From an uncultured Flavobacteriaceae bacterium (lineage in GTDB: Bacteria > Bacteroidota > Bacteroidia > Flavobacteriales > Flavobacteriaceae): DNA of 64,000 nt. The position numbers were made by a program, and so were the translations under genes. The stretch's first letter is position 1. Each line of letters starts with the position of its first letter. Of the stretch, positions 50,291 through 58,552 are shown in pieces. The notes beneath the pieces are model-generated. The model ran no database searches. It was not told where the DNA came from and saw nothing but the letters and a program-made list of their open reading frames with translations. Location: assembly GCA_947501625.1 (NCBI GenBank), contig CANMWN010000002.1, forward strand, positions 310,001 to 374,000. Direction: 5' to 3'.

Positions 50291-50376
50291 AGCAGTCGCA
50301 ACGCTTAAATAGGTTTTAATGTCGTCCCCACAACGGTAGTATCTACTTAAGTTTATGCCACGACTGCTTTTTTTTA
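50291..50376 (+). ncRNA. Structured unit 5 with CCCC loop and T8 terminator tail
   Basis: AGCAGTCG (50291-50298) pairs with CGACTGCT (50361-50368), followed by T8. Inside, CTTAA-A-TAG (50304-50312) pairs with CTA-C-TTAAG (50343-50351), and the tip is GTCGT-CCCC-ACAAC (50321-50334). The whole forms an 80-nt hairpin ending as an intrinsic terminator, so a plus-strand RNA is likely. Confidence 0.55.
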
Positions 50377-50579
50377 ATTTCTTTCCAAAAAAAACCTACA
50401 ACAAGAAATTCTAAGAAATAATTCTTGATGTAAATTGATTCTTTACAATAAAAAAAGTGGGGATTGCAATTATCGACAACAATATTAGACAATATAGTTC
50501 AAAAAAACAATAGCATTGACAAAAATAATTTTTGAGTTAATAACAATGTTGTAAACAATCTAATAATCAACGAATAAAA
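50377..50579. other. Gene-free AT-rich stretch
   Basis: No gene, promoter consensus or strong hairpin was found. GTGGGGA at 50457-50463 is complementary to the TCCCCAC loops upstream, which may be chance. ACAATATTAGACAATAT and AACAATGTTGTAAACAAT are weak direct repeats. Confidence 0.3.
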
Positions 50580-51266
50580 CTATTCATATAGCGGAATTCC
50601 ATTCTCATCGGTAGTCAAAACAGCACTCATATAGTCAAAAAATGGTCGCATATTATTGAAAATTTCGACAACTTTAATATGAAAATCGGAATTTAAGACC
50701 TCTTTATTTGACAATTTCTTACTCACAACAAATTGTTTGAATTGCAATAAATCTAAATCTGGATGGGTTTTATCAAAACCTCTAGGGGCAGATTTTAACT
50801 TATCACCTTTTAATTCTCCAAAAGTTTCTACAAAAGTAGGTGAGGAGATGATTTCTCTTAACTCACTAGCATCAGTTGCAATTTCTTTTCTTATTCTCAA
50901 TAAATCTTTTGAGTTTGGCCCCCAAAAACCACCACCAATAAAGGAGTTATTTGGTTCGACATGAAAATAATATCCACCTCGTAATTGCTTCGTTGCACGT
51001 TTAAAAGAGCCAGAAAAATGTGTTTTATATGGTGTTTTATCTTTAGAAAATCGCACATCTCTATAAATCCTAAAAACACTTTTTTTACCTGTAGGAGTTT
51101 CTATATTATCATGCTTGCTAAACTCACTCAATAGCGCATCAGCAAAGGAAATAAATTGCTCATTTTCTTTTACAAATCGTGGTTTATTCTCTTGAAACCA
51201 ATCACGATTATTATTCTTCTTTAAATCATTTAAAAAATCAAAGGTGGATTTTGGAATTGTGCTCAT
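50580..51266 (-). CDS. DUF2461 family protein
   Basis: A 228-aa protein of the DUF2461 (TIGR02453) family. It is recognised from FDFLNDLKKNNNRDWFQENKPRF at the N-terminus and FRIYRDVRFSKDKTPYKTHFSGSF, followed by GGYYFHVEPNNSFIGGGFWGP. Members are widespread and uncharacterised; the aromatic and charged conserved core suggests an enzyme or binding fold but no catalytic residue is established. It begins 76 nt downstream of the DoxX gene, and a terminator between them suggests separate transcription. Confidence 0.9.
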   Translation of the reverse strand: MSTIPKSTFDFLNDLKKNNNRDWFQENKPRFVKENEQFISFADALLSEFSKHDNIETPTGKKSVFRIYRDVRFSKDKTPYKTHFSGSFKRATKQLRGGYYFHVEPNNSFIGGGFWGPNSKDLLRIRKEIATDASELREIISSPTFVETFGELKGDKLKSAPRGFDKTHPDLDLLQFKQFVVSKKLSNKEVLNSDFHIKVVEIFNNMRPFFDYMSAVLTTDENGIPLYE

Positions 51267-51292
51267 TCTTATATTTTTTATGAAAATAATTA

Positions 51293-51323
51293 AAAAAGGG
51301 CAAGTTTCAAAACTTACCCTTTT
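51293..51323 (-). terminator. Intrinsic terminator after DoxX gene
   Basis: AAAAGGG-C-AAGTT pairs with AACTT-A-CCCTTTT around a TCAA loop, with one internal mismatch and T-rich flanks on the minus strand. Confidence 0.7.
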
Positions 51324-51342
51324 AAATTAAATATATTTCCTG

Positions 51343-51714
51343 TTAACTCAAGAGCTCTTTGTATTTACCCTTATAAGCATAAAGCATAACAAGATTTAAA
51401 ACTAAAAGTACAACAGACATCATTGTCGTATCAGAATCTAATGCAAGATGATACAATACAGCATTTATAGATACACTCATCAAAATAATCATCATAGGCG
51501 CAGCATATTTATTTAATAACAATGCTAAACCTGCTAGGATTTCGACAACTGCAACCAAAGACATCGTTTTTGTTGCCATTAACGCATCCCAATATCCTAA
51601 GGCTGTTTCTGGTGGAGCAGGAGGTGTTACAAATTGAAAGAATTTGTTGGCCCCAAAAAAGAGTAAAAACACACCAAAAAGAATGCGTAACACTAGTAAT
51701 AATTTTGAATTCAT
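51343..51714 (-). CDS. DoxX family membrane protein
   Basis: A 123-aa four-helix inner-membrane protein. Helices are near 5-25, 48-66, 70-88 and 95-117, with the DoxX-like LRILFGVFLLFFGANKF and AVVEILAGLALLL segments. DoxX proteins are linked to thiol stress and quinone chemistry in other bacteria, but this one has no partner nearby. Function is not established. Confidence 0.87.
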   Translation of the reverse strand: MNSKLLLVLRILFGVFLLFFGANKFFQFVTPPAPPETALGYWDALMATKTMSLVAVVEILAGLALLLNKYAAPMMIILMSVSINAVLYHLALDSDTTMMSVVLLVLNLVMLYAYKGKYKELLS

Positions 51715-51805
51715 AATTAGTTAATTTAAGTTAATGTTCTTTAAAAATAATTAAAATATTTTAATCAGTAGAATAGTAGAATTGAAAATCAATTACTTAC
51801 AAAGA

Positions 51806-51835
51806 TTGAATAAATAGTTACTAACAATATTTTTG
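51806..51835 (+). promoter_or_regulatory. Consensus promoter of the PhoX-like gene
   Basis: TTG (51806-51808), 19 nt, TATTTTTG (51828-51835). Start predicted near 51840, which rules out the in-frame TTG at 51833 and supports the ATG at 51863. Confidence 0.65.
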
Positions 51836-51862
51836 TTAAATTTGAAAGGAAAAACTATTCCT

Positions 51863-53425
51863 ATGAAAATCATTCGTATATATTCATTCCTGTTAATAAT
51901 TAGTGTTCATTTTAGCTTAAACGCACAAAATATTACTGATTTCACTTCCATAAATCCTGTAGCACAAACTGAAGAATTTGTAATCCCTTCTAGTCATGCT
52001 TTTCAGAAAATAATAGAAGTAGGGGATCCGCTTACAGTTGGTGGCAATCTTCCTGAAAACGTTGATTTTACTGCCTATGTTCCAATTGCTGGAAGCAGTA
52101 CAAATGGTTATTTGAGCATCAATTCTGAATCTTTTCCAGGAGGAGTAAGTGTGTTGGATATTAATTTTAATGCTAGTACAAAATTGTGGGAGAAAACATA
52201 TTCTGAAGCCATCGATTTCACACCAGTTTTTAAAACTGAAGCAAATTGCTCTGGAACTGTAACTCCATGGAATACCGTTATTTCTTGTGAAGAATTTTCA
52301 TCGGTAGGGAATGCAAATCCAGATTTAAATAGTGATGGTTATTTTGATTCGGGATGGAATGTAGAAATTGATCCTGCTACAAAAACTGTTATTGGAAAAT
52401 TATGGGCTATGGGAAATATGAAACATGAAAATGTAACCATTCATTCAAACCATAGAACAGTATATCAAGGTGCTGATTCTAATCCTGGATATCTCTATAA
52501 GTTTGTTGCAACAACCGCACAAGATTTAAATGACGGATTATTATATGTTTACAAAGGCTCAAAAAATGGTGCTGGTGATTGGATATTACTAGACAATACT
52601 ACACAAAGCGAAAGAAATTCAACAATTGCTCAAAGTGCAGCAGTTAGTGCTACTGTGTTTAATGGTATAGAAGATGTTGAAATTGGACCAGACGGTATGG
52701 TATATTTTGCTGTAAAAGGTACTCCTGACAATCGAGTATATCGCTTTCAAGATTCTGATCCAATTACTGGAACAACTGCAACTATGGAAACATTTGCTGG
52801 TGCAATGAGTTATGATATTGTACACGATTCTGGTACTACAAGCGTTCCTTGGGGAGTTGGAAATGATAATATGGCATTTGATAATCAAGGAAATTTATGG
52901 GTATTTCAAGATGGAGATAATCACTATATATGGGTTGTTGAAAACGGGCATACACAAGCCTCACCAAAAGTGAAATTATTTGGAGTTGTTCCCATAGGTG
53001 CTGAACCAACTGGAATTACATTTACGCCAGATAATAAATATCTATTTATGTCGGTAATGCATCCTGACAATGGTAATGATGCCAACCAACAAGATGTGGA
53101 AGGCAATATCTTAGATTTTGATAGAGGAACATCACTCGTAATTGCGCTAAATGAAAATTTAAGCCAAGTATTGGCAAATGAGTCAATTATAAACGAACAA
53201 GAAAAAACGATGGTTTATCCAAATCCTGCAAATAATACTGAAGGATTGACCATAAAACGAAAAGCAATTCAAAAAATTGAAATTTACAATGCTGTAGGTC
53301 AAAAAGTATTCTCAAAGAGTTATGACAATCTGCTAGAGGTTAATTTAGTATTTAAAAACTTACATACAGGAGTATATACTATGCATATAAATACTACTGA
53401 AACTATAAAACTATTGATAGAATAG
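51863..53425 (+). CDS. PhoX/DUF839-like secreted protein with T9SS domain
   Basis: A 520-aa exported protein (signal peptide 1-22, ending LNAQ). The body resembles the DUF839/PhoX beta-propeller of calcium-dependent phosphatases: WNTVISCEEF, GPDGMVYFAVKGTPDNRVYRF, WGVGNDNMAFDNQGNLWVFQDG and GAEPTGITFTPDNKYLFMSVMHP. The T9SS type A domain (MVYPNPANNTEGL to ETIKLLIE) ends the protein, so it is surface-displayed or released. Phosphatase activity is inferred from the family only. Confidence 0.87.
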   Translation: MKIIRIYSFLLIISVHFSLNAQNITDFTSINPVAQTEEFVIPSSHAFQKIIEVGDPLTVGGNLPENVDFTAYVPIAGSSTNGYLSINSESFPGGVSVLDINFNASTKLWEKTYSEAIDFTPVFKTEANCSGTVTPWNTVISCEEFSSVGNANPDLNSDGYFDSGWNVEIDPATKTVIGKLWAMGNMKHENVTIHSNHRTVYQGADSNPGYLYKFVATTAQDLNDGLLYVYKGSKNGAGDWILLDNTTQSERNSTIAQSAAVSATVFNGIEDVEIGPDGMVYFAVKGTPDNRVYRFQDSDPITGTTATMETFAGAMSYDIVHDSGTTSVPWGVGNDNMAFDNQGNLWVFQDGDNHYIWVVENGHTQASPKVKLFGVVPIGAEPTGITFTPDNKYLFMSVMHPDNGNDANQQDVEGNILDFDRGTSLVIALNENLSQVLANESIINEQEKTMVYPNPANNTEGLTIKRKAIQKIEIYNAVGQKVFSKSYDNLLEVNLVFKNLHTGVYTMHINTTETIKLLIE

Positions 53426-54155
53426 TGGATTGTGAAATATTCTATTTAACATAATATTAATTATAGTACAAATGTTCATTTATGGCTTTTAGCACAAAGA
53501 GTATATAAGTAATCCATTTGTAAGCTATAATGATATTATGTAAAATATCCCAGAAACATCACGTTACTATTGAATCATTTTAACTTGGGCAATTATACAA
53601 AATCGGTCTGCTACGCAGTGTTAATTTATTTGTATCTATAATTTGCCGATATGTAAAATAGCTGCTACCAAACGCTCGATTGTTTTATAAAATCAAATTG
53701 TTATCACAATTTATTTTACACACAATTATCCATCGCTTGCCAACGCCATATAAAAGCTTCACTTTTTGCATTGTTTTAAAATTCGCGTATTTGATAAAAT
53801 GTGCGTCAAAAAAAATTTTACGCAATTCTCGTCAAGTTGCCACAAGAGTATAAAATTTCTCTGCGAGCAAATTTCTATACACTTGTTATATGTAGAACTC
53901 TAATTCAAGTTTTCTTTTTTGTGCATTATCTTTTGCCTTGATGCAAAAGAAACAAAAAATCAAGGCTGCATATAATTTTGGAAACAATTAACGGCTCGCT
54001 GCGCTATATTTTAGGAAAACTTTGAACTAGTAAAGAATTATTTAGAACTGACTTGAAGGATGAGAATATATATAAAAAAAGAACTATCTCCCTAAAATAT
54101 GGCAGCTCCACTCACCTATTGTTTTGACCAAAATTTTATGAGGCCAAAATAGAAT
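53426..54155. repeat. Gene-free block of intergenic repeats beside the CBASS operon
   Basis: No credible gene in 730 bp. About 53590-53895 is a less AT-rich stretch with many CG steps (GTCTGCTACGCAG, ACGCTCG, TTGCCAACGCC, GTGCGTC/TTTTACGCA). GCCTTGAT (53935-53942) and ATCAAGGC (53959-53966) flank a purine-rich loop; this element recurs between genes in many flavobacteria, from memory. A third inverted repeat pairs 53998-54015 with 54091-54106 (GCTGC...ATATTTTAGG). Such repeats often border accessory regions. Confidence 0.5.
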
Positions 54156-54368
54156 TCAATTTTCATTATGAAAGTTAAGAAAAGCATTATAATCGTTGAT
54201 TTGAACTGGATTTTTTTTACTATTAATTGGATAAATAATTGTCACTTCTCCATGACTTGATAATGAAACCAAATAGTTTTTTTCAGAATGATTCAAGTCA
54301 AATCCTCCTTTTAATAGTTTCGTTTTAGTTTTATAACCTAAATCATATAATTGCTCTAATGAAATCAT
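54156..54368 (-). CDS. 70-residue protein, last gene of the CBASS operon
   Basis: Unknown small protein (MISLEQLYDLGYKTKTKLLKGG...) beginning 10 nt after the SAVED effector stop, in the same direction. It has a helical N-terminus and a beta-rich middle (YLVSLSSHGEVTIIYPINSKKN), with no membrane segment. The tight spacing makes it part of the operon. It could be a regulator, a protective factor or a passenger. I recognise no family. Confidence 0.6.
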   Translation of the reverse strand: MISLEQLYDLGYKTKTKLLKGGFDLNHSEKNYLVSLSSHGEVTIIYPINSKKNPVQINDYNAFLNFHNEN

Positions 54369-54378
54369 TTTTTAAGTT

Positions 54379-56157
54379 TTAATTAGTAATCATGGCAAGA
54401 AAGCTCCGTAATCCTTCTTTAATATTATCGCTATTCATTTTTCTAAAACCATCAACAATGTTATCAATTCCTGTAGGAGTTCCTCTTACAATTTTATTAT
54501 TATGAAATATTGCTAATTCATACCTATAAAAACTACTTGTTTTTAGTTTAATTGCAACTCTTCTACGATTTAAGATGAATGGTGGCGGACCAGCAAATTC
54601 TATGACTGGTTTATCAAATAAAATTTCAATAATTTCTTTTAGAGTTCCTGTATTTTGAAGTTGTTCAATTCTGACCCATTGCCAGTACCAATTTAAGAAT
54701 CGATTTATTGACCTTACATTAAGCTCATTTAATTCAGTACCATTATCAACAAATGACCACATTGTTTCTGTTGCAGTATCTATAGCATTTAAAAAGAATT
54801 TTTTTAGATTATTCTCAATTTTGTTGTTTTTTTCTAAACTGAACTTATACTCATATAACAATCCATATACATCAGCTTGGTAATCAGCTTCCTCTATTAC
54901 TTTTGGAAATTGCCCAATACCACTTGCGACAGAACCTATTAAATTATGACCTTGTGGACAATAATGTAAGCCTTCATGAAATAGAAATAACCTACCTGCT
55001 TGTAAGATATCTGCGCCTTCAATCTTTTCTAATCTATTGTTCAAACTAACAAACATACCATCATCGATCTTCCATTTTAAGTCAGTTTTATCATATTCAA
55101 ACCCATCACTAATTATATTTTCTTCTAAATCAATCGAGTCATTTTTTAATGACGTCGTTTTTAATTCTGGTAATTTTAACCAAAGTCCTTGAGCATAACC
55201 TTTAAGGCTTTCGTCTTTTTTAGTAATATGTTCGTACCAATTAGAATAGACTCCTTCACTATTGCTTATAAAAGTTTTAATATCATTTTGTAGTTGGCTT
55301 TCCCAAGATTCCCTAATATTAGCTGCAATTTTCCTATCACTTTCAGTGTAAGCAATAGCATCATCTGAACTTTTATCGATTAATATTGCTTCTCTGTATT
55401 TTGGAGTTTCATCTCTATTAAACTGATAAGTCTGCACATATGGATAAACATTTGGATTTATTCTTGTTCCAATTGCAAAAGCTACTGCTGTTGTTGAAGC
55501 AACAAATAAATGAATTTTGGTTTTATCAGGAAGATAATTACTACAAGCTGAAAGAATACTTTGAAAAGTTTCAATAACATCATTTATTTCATCTTGATTT
55601 GATATTCCGTCAGGATGAGGCTCTTTTAGTAATAAGTCAAATTCATTCGTAGGGTTTGATAAGACTTCTTGTGAATGTTGAGGTTCTATTCTATATGATG
55701 TACCAACCCTAATAAATATTTCTCCTACACCTTTTTGAACATCTGTTGGCAGAATAGTCTCTTTAATTTCAAAATTATAACCTTTTGGCTTTTCAATTTG
55801 CAAATACCACTCATTGTTTTTATGATGGTGCTGGAAAAGTAAGAATTGGTTGTAATTACTGCACAAGAAACCTAGATGAATTGCCAAAGGAATTGGTGCT
55901 AAACCAAAATATGCAATAGTAGATCCAGGGTTTTCTTTAAGAATAGGCTCTATTTCATCTTTAAATCTACGTTGTTGCTCAAGTGCTAATTGTTCAAAAG
56001 GCAAATCGTATAATTCTGATAGTTTTGCATCAGAAATATTAAAATCTATAAATATTGTTTTATTAGTAGAAACATCTGAAAGAGCTTTTTTACATTCTTC
56101 TTCAGATATTTTTTTTTCCAATCCGGAATGAGCTATTATAATTAGAGTTTCAGTCAT
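54379..56157 (-). CDS. CBASS effector: SAVED sensor with C-terminal metallopeptidase-like domain
   Basis: A 592-aa protein. Residues about 75-265 show the duplicated SAVED fold that binds cyclic oligonucleotides: GSTIAYFGLAPIPLAIHLGF (79-98), FLLFQHHHKNNEWYLQ, and KIHLFVASTTAVAFAIGTRI (214-233) with VYPYVQTYQFN. The C-terminal half holds HEGLH (394-398), an HExxH zinc motif, and EEADYQADVYGL (422-433), resembling the ExxAD third-ligand segment of M48-like gluzincins but with Asp425 at the usual Glu. SAVED is N-terminal here, whereas in Cap4 it follows a nuclease. I infer a protease activated by the second messenger. It starts 1 nt after the ATPase gene. Confidence 0.8.
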   Translation of the reverse strand: MTETLIIIAHSGLEKKISEEECKKALSDVSTNKTIFIDFNISDAKLSELYDLPFEQLALEQQRRFKDEIEPILKENPGSTIAYFGLAPIPLAIHLGFLCSNYNQFLLFQHHHKNNEWYLQIEKPKGYNFEIKETILPTDVQKGVGEIFIRVGTSYRIEPQHSQEVLSNPTNEFDLLLKEPHPDGISNQDEINDVIETFQSILSACSNYLPDKTKIHLFVASTTAVAFAIGTRINPNVYPYVQTYQFNRDETPKYREAILIDKSSDDAIAYTESDRKIAANIRESWESQLQNDIKTFISNSEGVYSNWYEHITKKDESLKGYAQGLWLKLPELKTTSLKNDSIDLEENIISDGFEYDKTDLKWKIDDGMFVSLNNRLEKIEGADILQAGRLFLFHEGLHYCPQGHNLIGSVASGIGQFPKVIEEADYQADVYGLLYEYKFSLEKNNKIENNLKKFFLNAIDTATETMWSFVDNGTELNELNVRSINRFLNWYWQWVRIEQLQNTGTLKEIIEILFDKPVIEFAGPPPFILNRRRVAIKLKTSSFYRYELAIFHNNKIVRGTPTGIDNIVDGFRKMNSDNIKEGLRSFLAMITN

Positions 56158-56158
56158 A

Positions 56159-57031
56159 TTAATCTATTAATGGAGATGGTGTTATAGTCTCTAATGTTGC
56201 TCTAAACAAATCAATAGTAAAAGGTTCATCAACCTCAATTGCCTTATATATTGCCTGCTTTGCCACTCGATGTATTAAATCCGAAAAGCTATAGGGTATG
56301 TCCTGACCTTCAATATAGTTCATAACATCTTCAAGTTTAGATTCATCATATTCTATGTCTTTCAAAATATATTTAACAACTTCTTTTGCTTTTTCACCAA
56401 TTGGTCTTTCAAAAACTAAATGCAATGATGTTCTTCTTCTAACGGCTGGGTCAAGAGCATTAACTCTATTTGTAATCAAAATTACTGCAAGATTGACATT
56501 CTCTTTTCTAATAAGATCAATTTGTTTAATGAGTACATTGAGACCTGCTCTATCTTCATGGTGAGCCTGATTTTGGGACCTACTAGTCGCTATGTCATCT
56601 GCTTCATCAATAATTAATATACCTGGATTGTCTTTTCCAAGTTTTCTTTTTGCCTGCTCAAAAGCTTCAGTAATTCTATTTGAAATCTCACCAACTAAAC
56701 CACTCCCTCTTATATTGGATGGTGTCTCAAATACAGTAATTTTTTTATCTAATTTAATTGATAATGGTGTAGCAATAGATTGAGCTAAAGCCGTTTTACC
56801 ACATCCAACATCACCAGACAAGATAACCAAAGGAGTCCCAGAATATATTTGATTTACAATTGCTATTTCCTTTTTATGGTGTTTAGACTGCCAATCCTCA
56901 ATTTTATTATTATCCAGTAACAAGCTTAATGAAGAGAGTAAATTTGATTTGTTTTCATCAATTCCGATAAGTTCAGCATATTGTTTTTCGGCTCCCTTGT
57001 TTGGATGTTCGCTACTAAATAAATCTACCAT
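56159..57031 (-). CDS. TRIP13/Pch2-like AAA+ ATPase of CBASS (Cap6-like)
   Basis: A 290-residue AAA+ protein. Walker A is GDVGCGKT (73-80), Walker B ILIIDEAD (138-145), sensor Asn188 in ITNRV, and the arginine-finger region DPAVRRRTS (194-202). In type III CBASS the TRIP13 homologue unfolds and inactivates the HORMA protein, limiting the signal until infection. Its ATG overlaps the HORMA stop by 7 nt (ATGGTAG), so translation is coupled, as expected for subunits needing balanced amounts. Family role is known; activity here is inferred. Confidence 0.9.
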   Translation of the reverse strand: MVDLFSSEHPNKGAEKQYAELIGIDENKSNLLSSLSLLLDNNKIEDWQSKHHKKEIAIVNQIYSGTPLVILSGDVGCGKTALAQSIATPLSIKLDKKITVFETPSNIRGSGLVGEISNRITEAFEQAKRKLGKDNPGILIIDEADDIATSRSQNQAHHEDRAGLNVLIKQIDLIRKENVNLAVILITNRVNALDPAVRRRTSLHLVFERPIGEKAKEVVKYILKDIEYDESKLEDVMNYIEGQDIPYSFSDLIHRVAKQAIYKAIEVDEPFTIDLFRATLETITPSPLID

Positions 57032-57516
57032 GTTCCAATTTTACTTTGAGTTAAACCATAACCTTCTTTAGAGTACGATTTTAAAACTTCTTTAGTTCCT
57101 GATAGAGCTGTTCCAGTTCCCCAACCCCAATCTTCTAACTGTCTATCAACTTCATCAATATTACTGCTGTTTCTATCTAAATCGACCAATAAATTCACTC
57201 TAGTGTCACCTGATAACATCCAATAATTAATTCTGCCTGAATCTTCATCCGAATAAATTTGACCACTAGATTTCACTTCGTAATGTAAACCTCCTATTTC
57301 TTTGCCCTCAGGAGTCTTAAATTGTAATTGAAAATATTTTAATGCCTGCTTATCGAGCAGGTAAAGAACATCATTTTTTATACTATTAACTCTTTCAAGA
57401 CTAATTAACCCTCTATTCATAAGGCCCAACAAATCTTCATGTACTTTACCCATAACATATCTTGCTCTTGCTGCTGTATATGTTGTTGATTCTGATCTTG
57501 TATAACTTGTACTCAT
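57025..57516 (-). CDS. Bacterial HORMA domain protein of CBASS (Cap7-like)
   Basis: A 163-aa protein whose N-terminus (TRSESTTYTAARARYVMGKV) has the pattern of bacterial HORMA proteins, followed by the helix-strand core (KNDVLYLLDKQALKYFQLQF) and a C-terminal part (GWGTGTALSGTKEVLKSYSKEGYG) that would form the safety belt. HORMA proteins bind and activate the CD-NTase on sensing infection. The ATG at 57516 lies 8 nt after the CD-NTase stop; a longer frame from 57561 overlaps that gene and lacks support. Confidence 0.82.
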   Translation of the reverse strand: MSTSYTRSESTTYTAARARYVMGKVHEDLLGLMNRGLISLERVNSIKNDVLYLLDKQALKYFQLQFKTPEGKEIGGLHYEVKSSGQIYSDEDSGRINYWMLSGDTRVNLLVDLDRNSSNIDEVDRQLEDWGWGTGTALSGTKEVLKSYSKEGYGLTQSKIGTW

Positions 57517-57523
57517 ATTTCTA

Positions 57524-58543
57524 TTATGTGTGATTTTTAAAAGAATTACCAAATAGTTCAACTAATTGGTCCATAGATTTAGAATCTTCTCCTTCTAAAT
57601 CATATCTTATTATTCTATTCCAATTGTCTCTGCCTTTCTCTAACCAACTAGCAAGTTCATCTACTTTTAGAGAACTCCAATTTTTAACGACATTGTTTTT
57701 AGGGTTTACTGGGTCAATTACAGACCATAAGGTGAGATCTTTACTAGGTGAATTATAATCGTTAAACAGTATGGCCTCTTTATTTCTAACCATATGAGCC
57801 AAATAGCCAAACCACATCGCCAAAGTTTCAGCGTAAGTCTTTTTTACTGATAGCTGATCAAAAGCCTTAGCTGTTAATAAATTAATCAGAAAACTAGGTG
57901 GCGAATCATCTCCTCCTAGAGTATACGAACCATTTGCTTGGGTGTCTCGCCACCATTTAAATAAACGAAGGCATTCATTAAACTTAACTCTACCTGCTTC
58001 GTTATTACTGGTTTCAGTACGTTTTTTTATGAATTCAACATGTCTCTTTACGGAAGTTTTAATTTTTTCACCTGATGAACGTACTAGTATTTGTTCATCG
58101 ATATTATCTCCTTCTAACATTGGAACAATATCTAAATTTACTTTATCAGGGAATTTAAGTTTGATGGAACTTTTTGTTTTTTCCTTGTCAACGTTTGGAT
58201 AGCAATCATCAACAATTTTATAGAAAATGTCTAACAAACTAAATAAGGCATATCCATCTTGATTATCCTGAATAACAAAGGGTAAGTCGACATCAAGACC
58301 TTCCACTTCAGCATCTCCTCTGTAATGTCTTCTTAAACCTGTCCTAGTGGTAAACGATCCCGCATTAGGTGTTGAAACAACAACTAAATTATACTCATCA
58401 GATTCAGCTTTGTCTTTAATTTTTTCACGAACCTTATTAGATCTTTGTTTAATTTCATCACGCTTTGCTGATTCTGGTTTTATCCAATCAACAAAAGTTG
58501 AAATTCTTTTATGTAAAACGGAATGTGTAGTTAATTCACTCAT
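57524..58543 (-). CDS. CD-NTase (cyclic oligonucleotide synthase) of CBASS
   Basis: A 339-aa nucleotidyltransferase. The active site is clear: NAGSFTTRTGLRRHYRGD (Gly62-Ser63), EGLDVDLPFV (Asp84, Asp86) and KVNLDIVPML (third carboxylate Asp138). A helical C-terminal domain follows (FNECLRLFKWWRDT, FLINLLTAKAFDQL). It would make a cyclic di- or trinucleotide messenger when activated by the HORMA protein; the product cannot be read from sequence. The gene lies 9 nt after the repressor stop and heads the signalling part of the operon. Confidence 0.93.
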   Translation of the reverse strand: MSELTTHSVLHKRISTFVDWIKPESAKRDEIKQRSNKVREKIKDKAESDEYNLVVVSTPNAGSFTTRTGLRRHYRGDAEVEGLDVDLPFVIQDNQDGYALFSLLDIFYKIVDDCYPNVDKEKTKSSIKLKFPDKVNLDIVPMLEGDNIDEQILVRSSGEKIKTSVKRHVEFIKKRTETSNNEAGRVKFNECLRLFKWWRDTQANGSYTLGGDDSPPSFLINLLTAKAFDQLSVKKTYAETLAMWFGYLAHMVRNKEAILFNDYNSPSKDLTLWSVIDPVNPKNNVVKNWSSLKVDELASWLEKGRDNWNRIIRYDLEGEDSKSMDQLVELFGNSFKNHT

Positions 58544-58552
58544 ATTTCTTTT

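Noticed and set aside
50104-50301. 65-codon minus-strand ORF in the structured region
   Set aside because: It runs through units 4 and 5 and the CCCC repeats, has no promoter or family resemblance, and its codons follow the repeats. Treated as chance.
49609-50368. Integron attC sites or a retron ncRNA
   Set aside because: The long bulged stems recall attC, but the R-box RYYYAAC/GTTRRRY and an integrase are missing; there is no reverse transcriptase for a retron.
57517-57561. Longer N-terminus of the HORMA protein
   Set aside because: It overlaps the CD-NTase gene and adds residues (MNYLVILLKITHNRN) not seen in the HORMA pattern, which begins at MSTSYTRSES.
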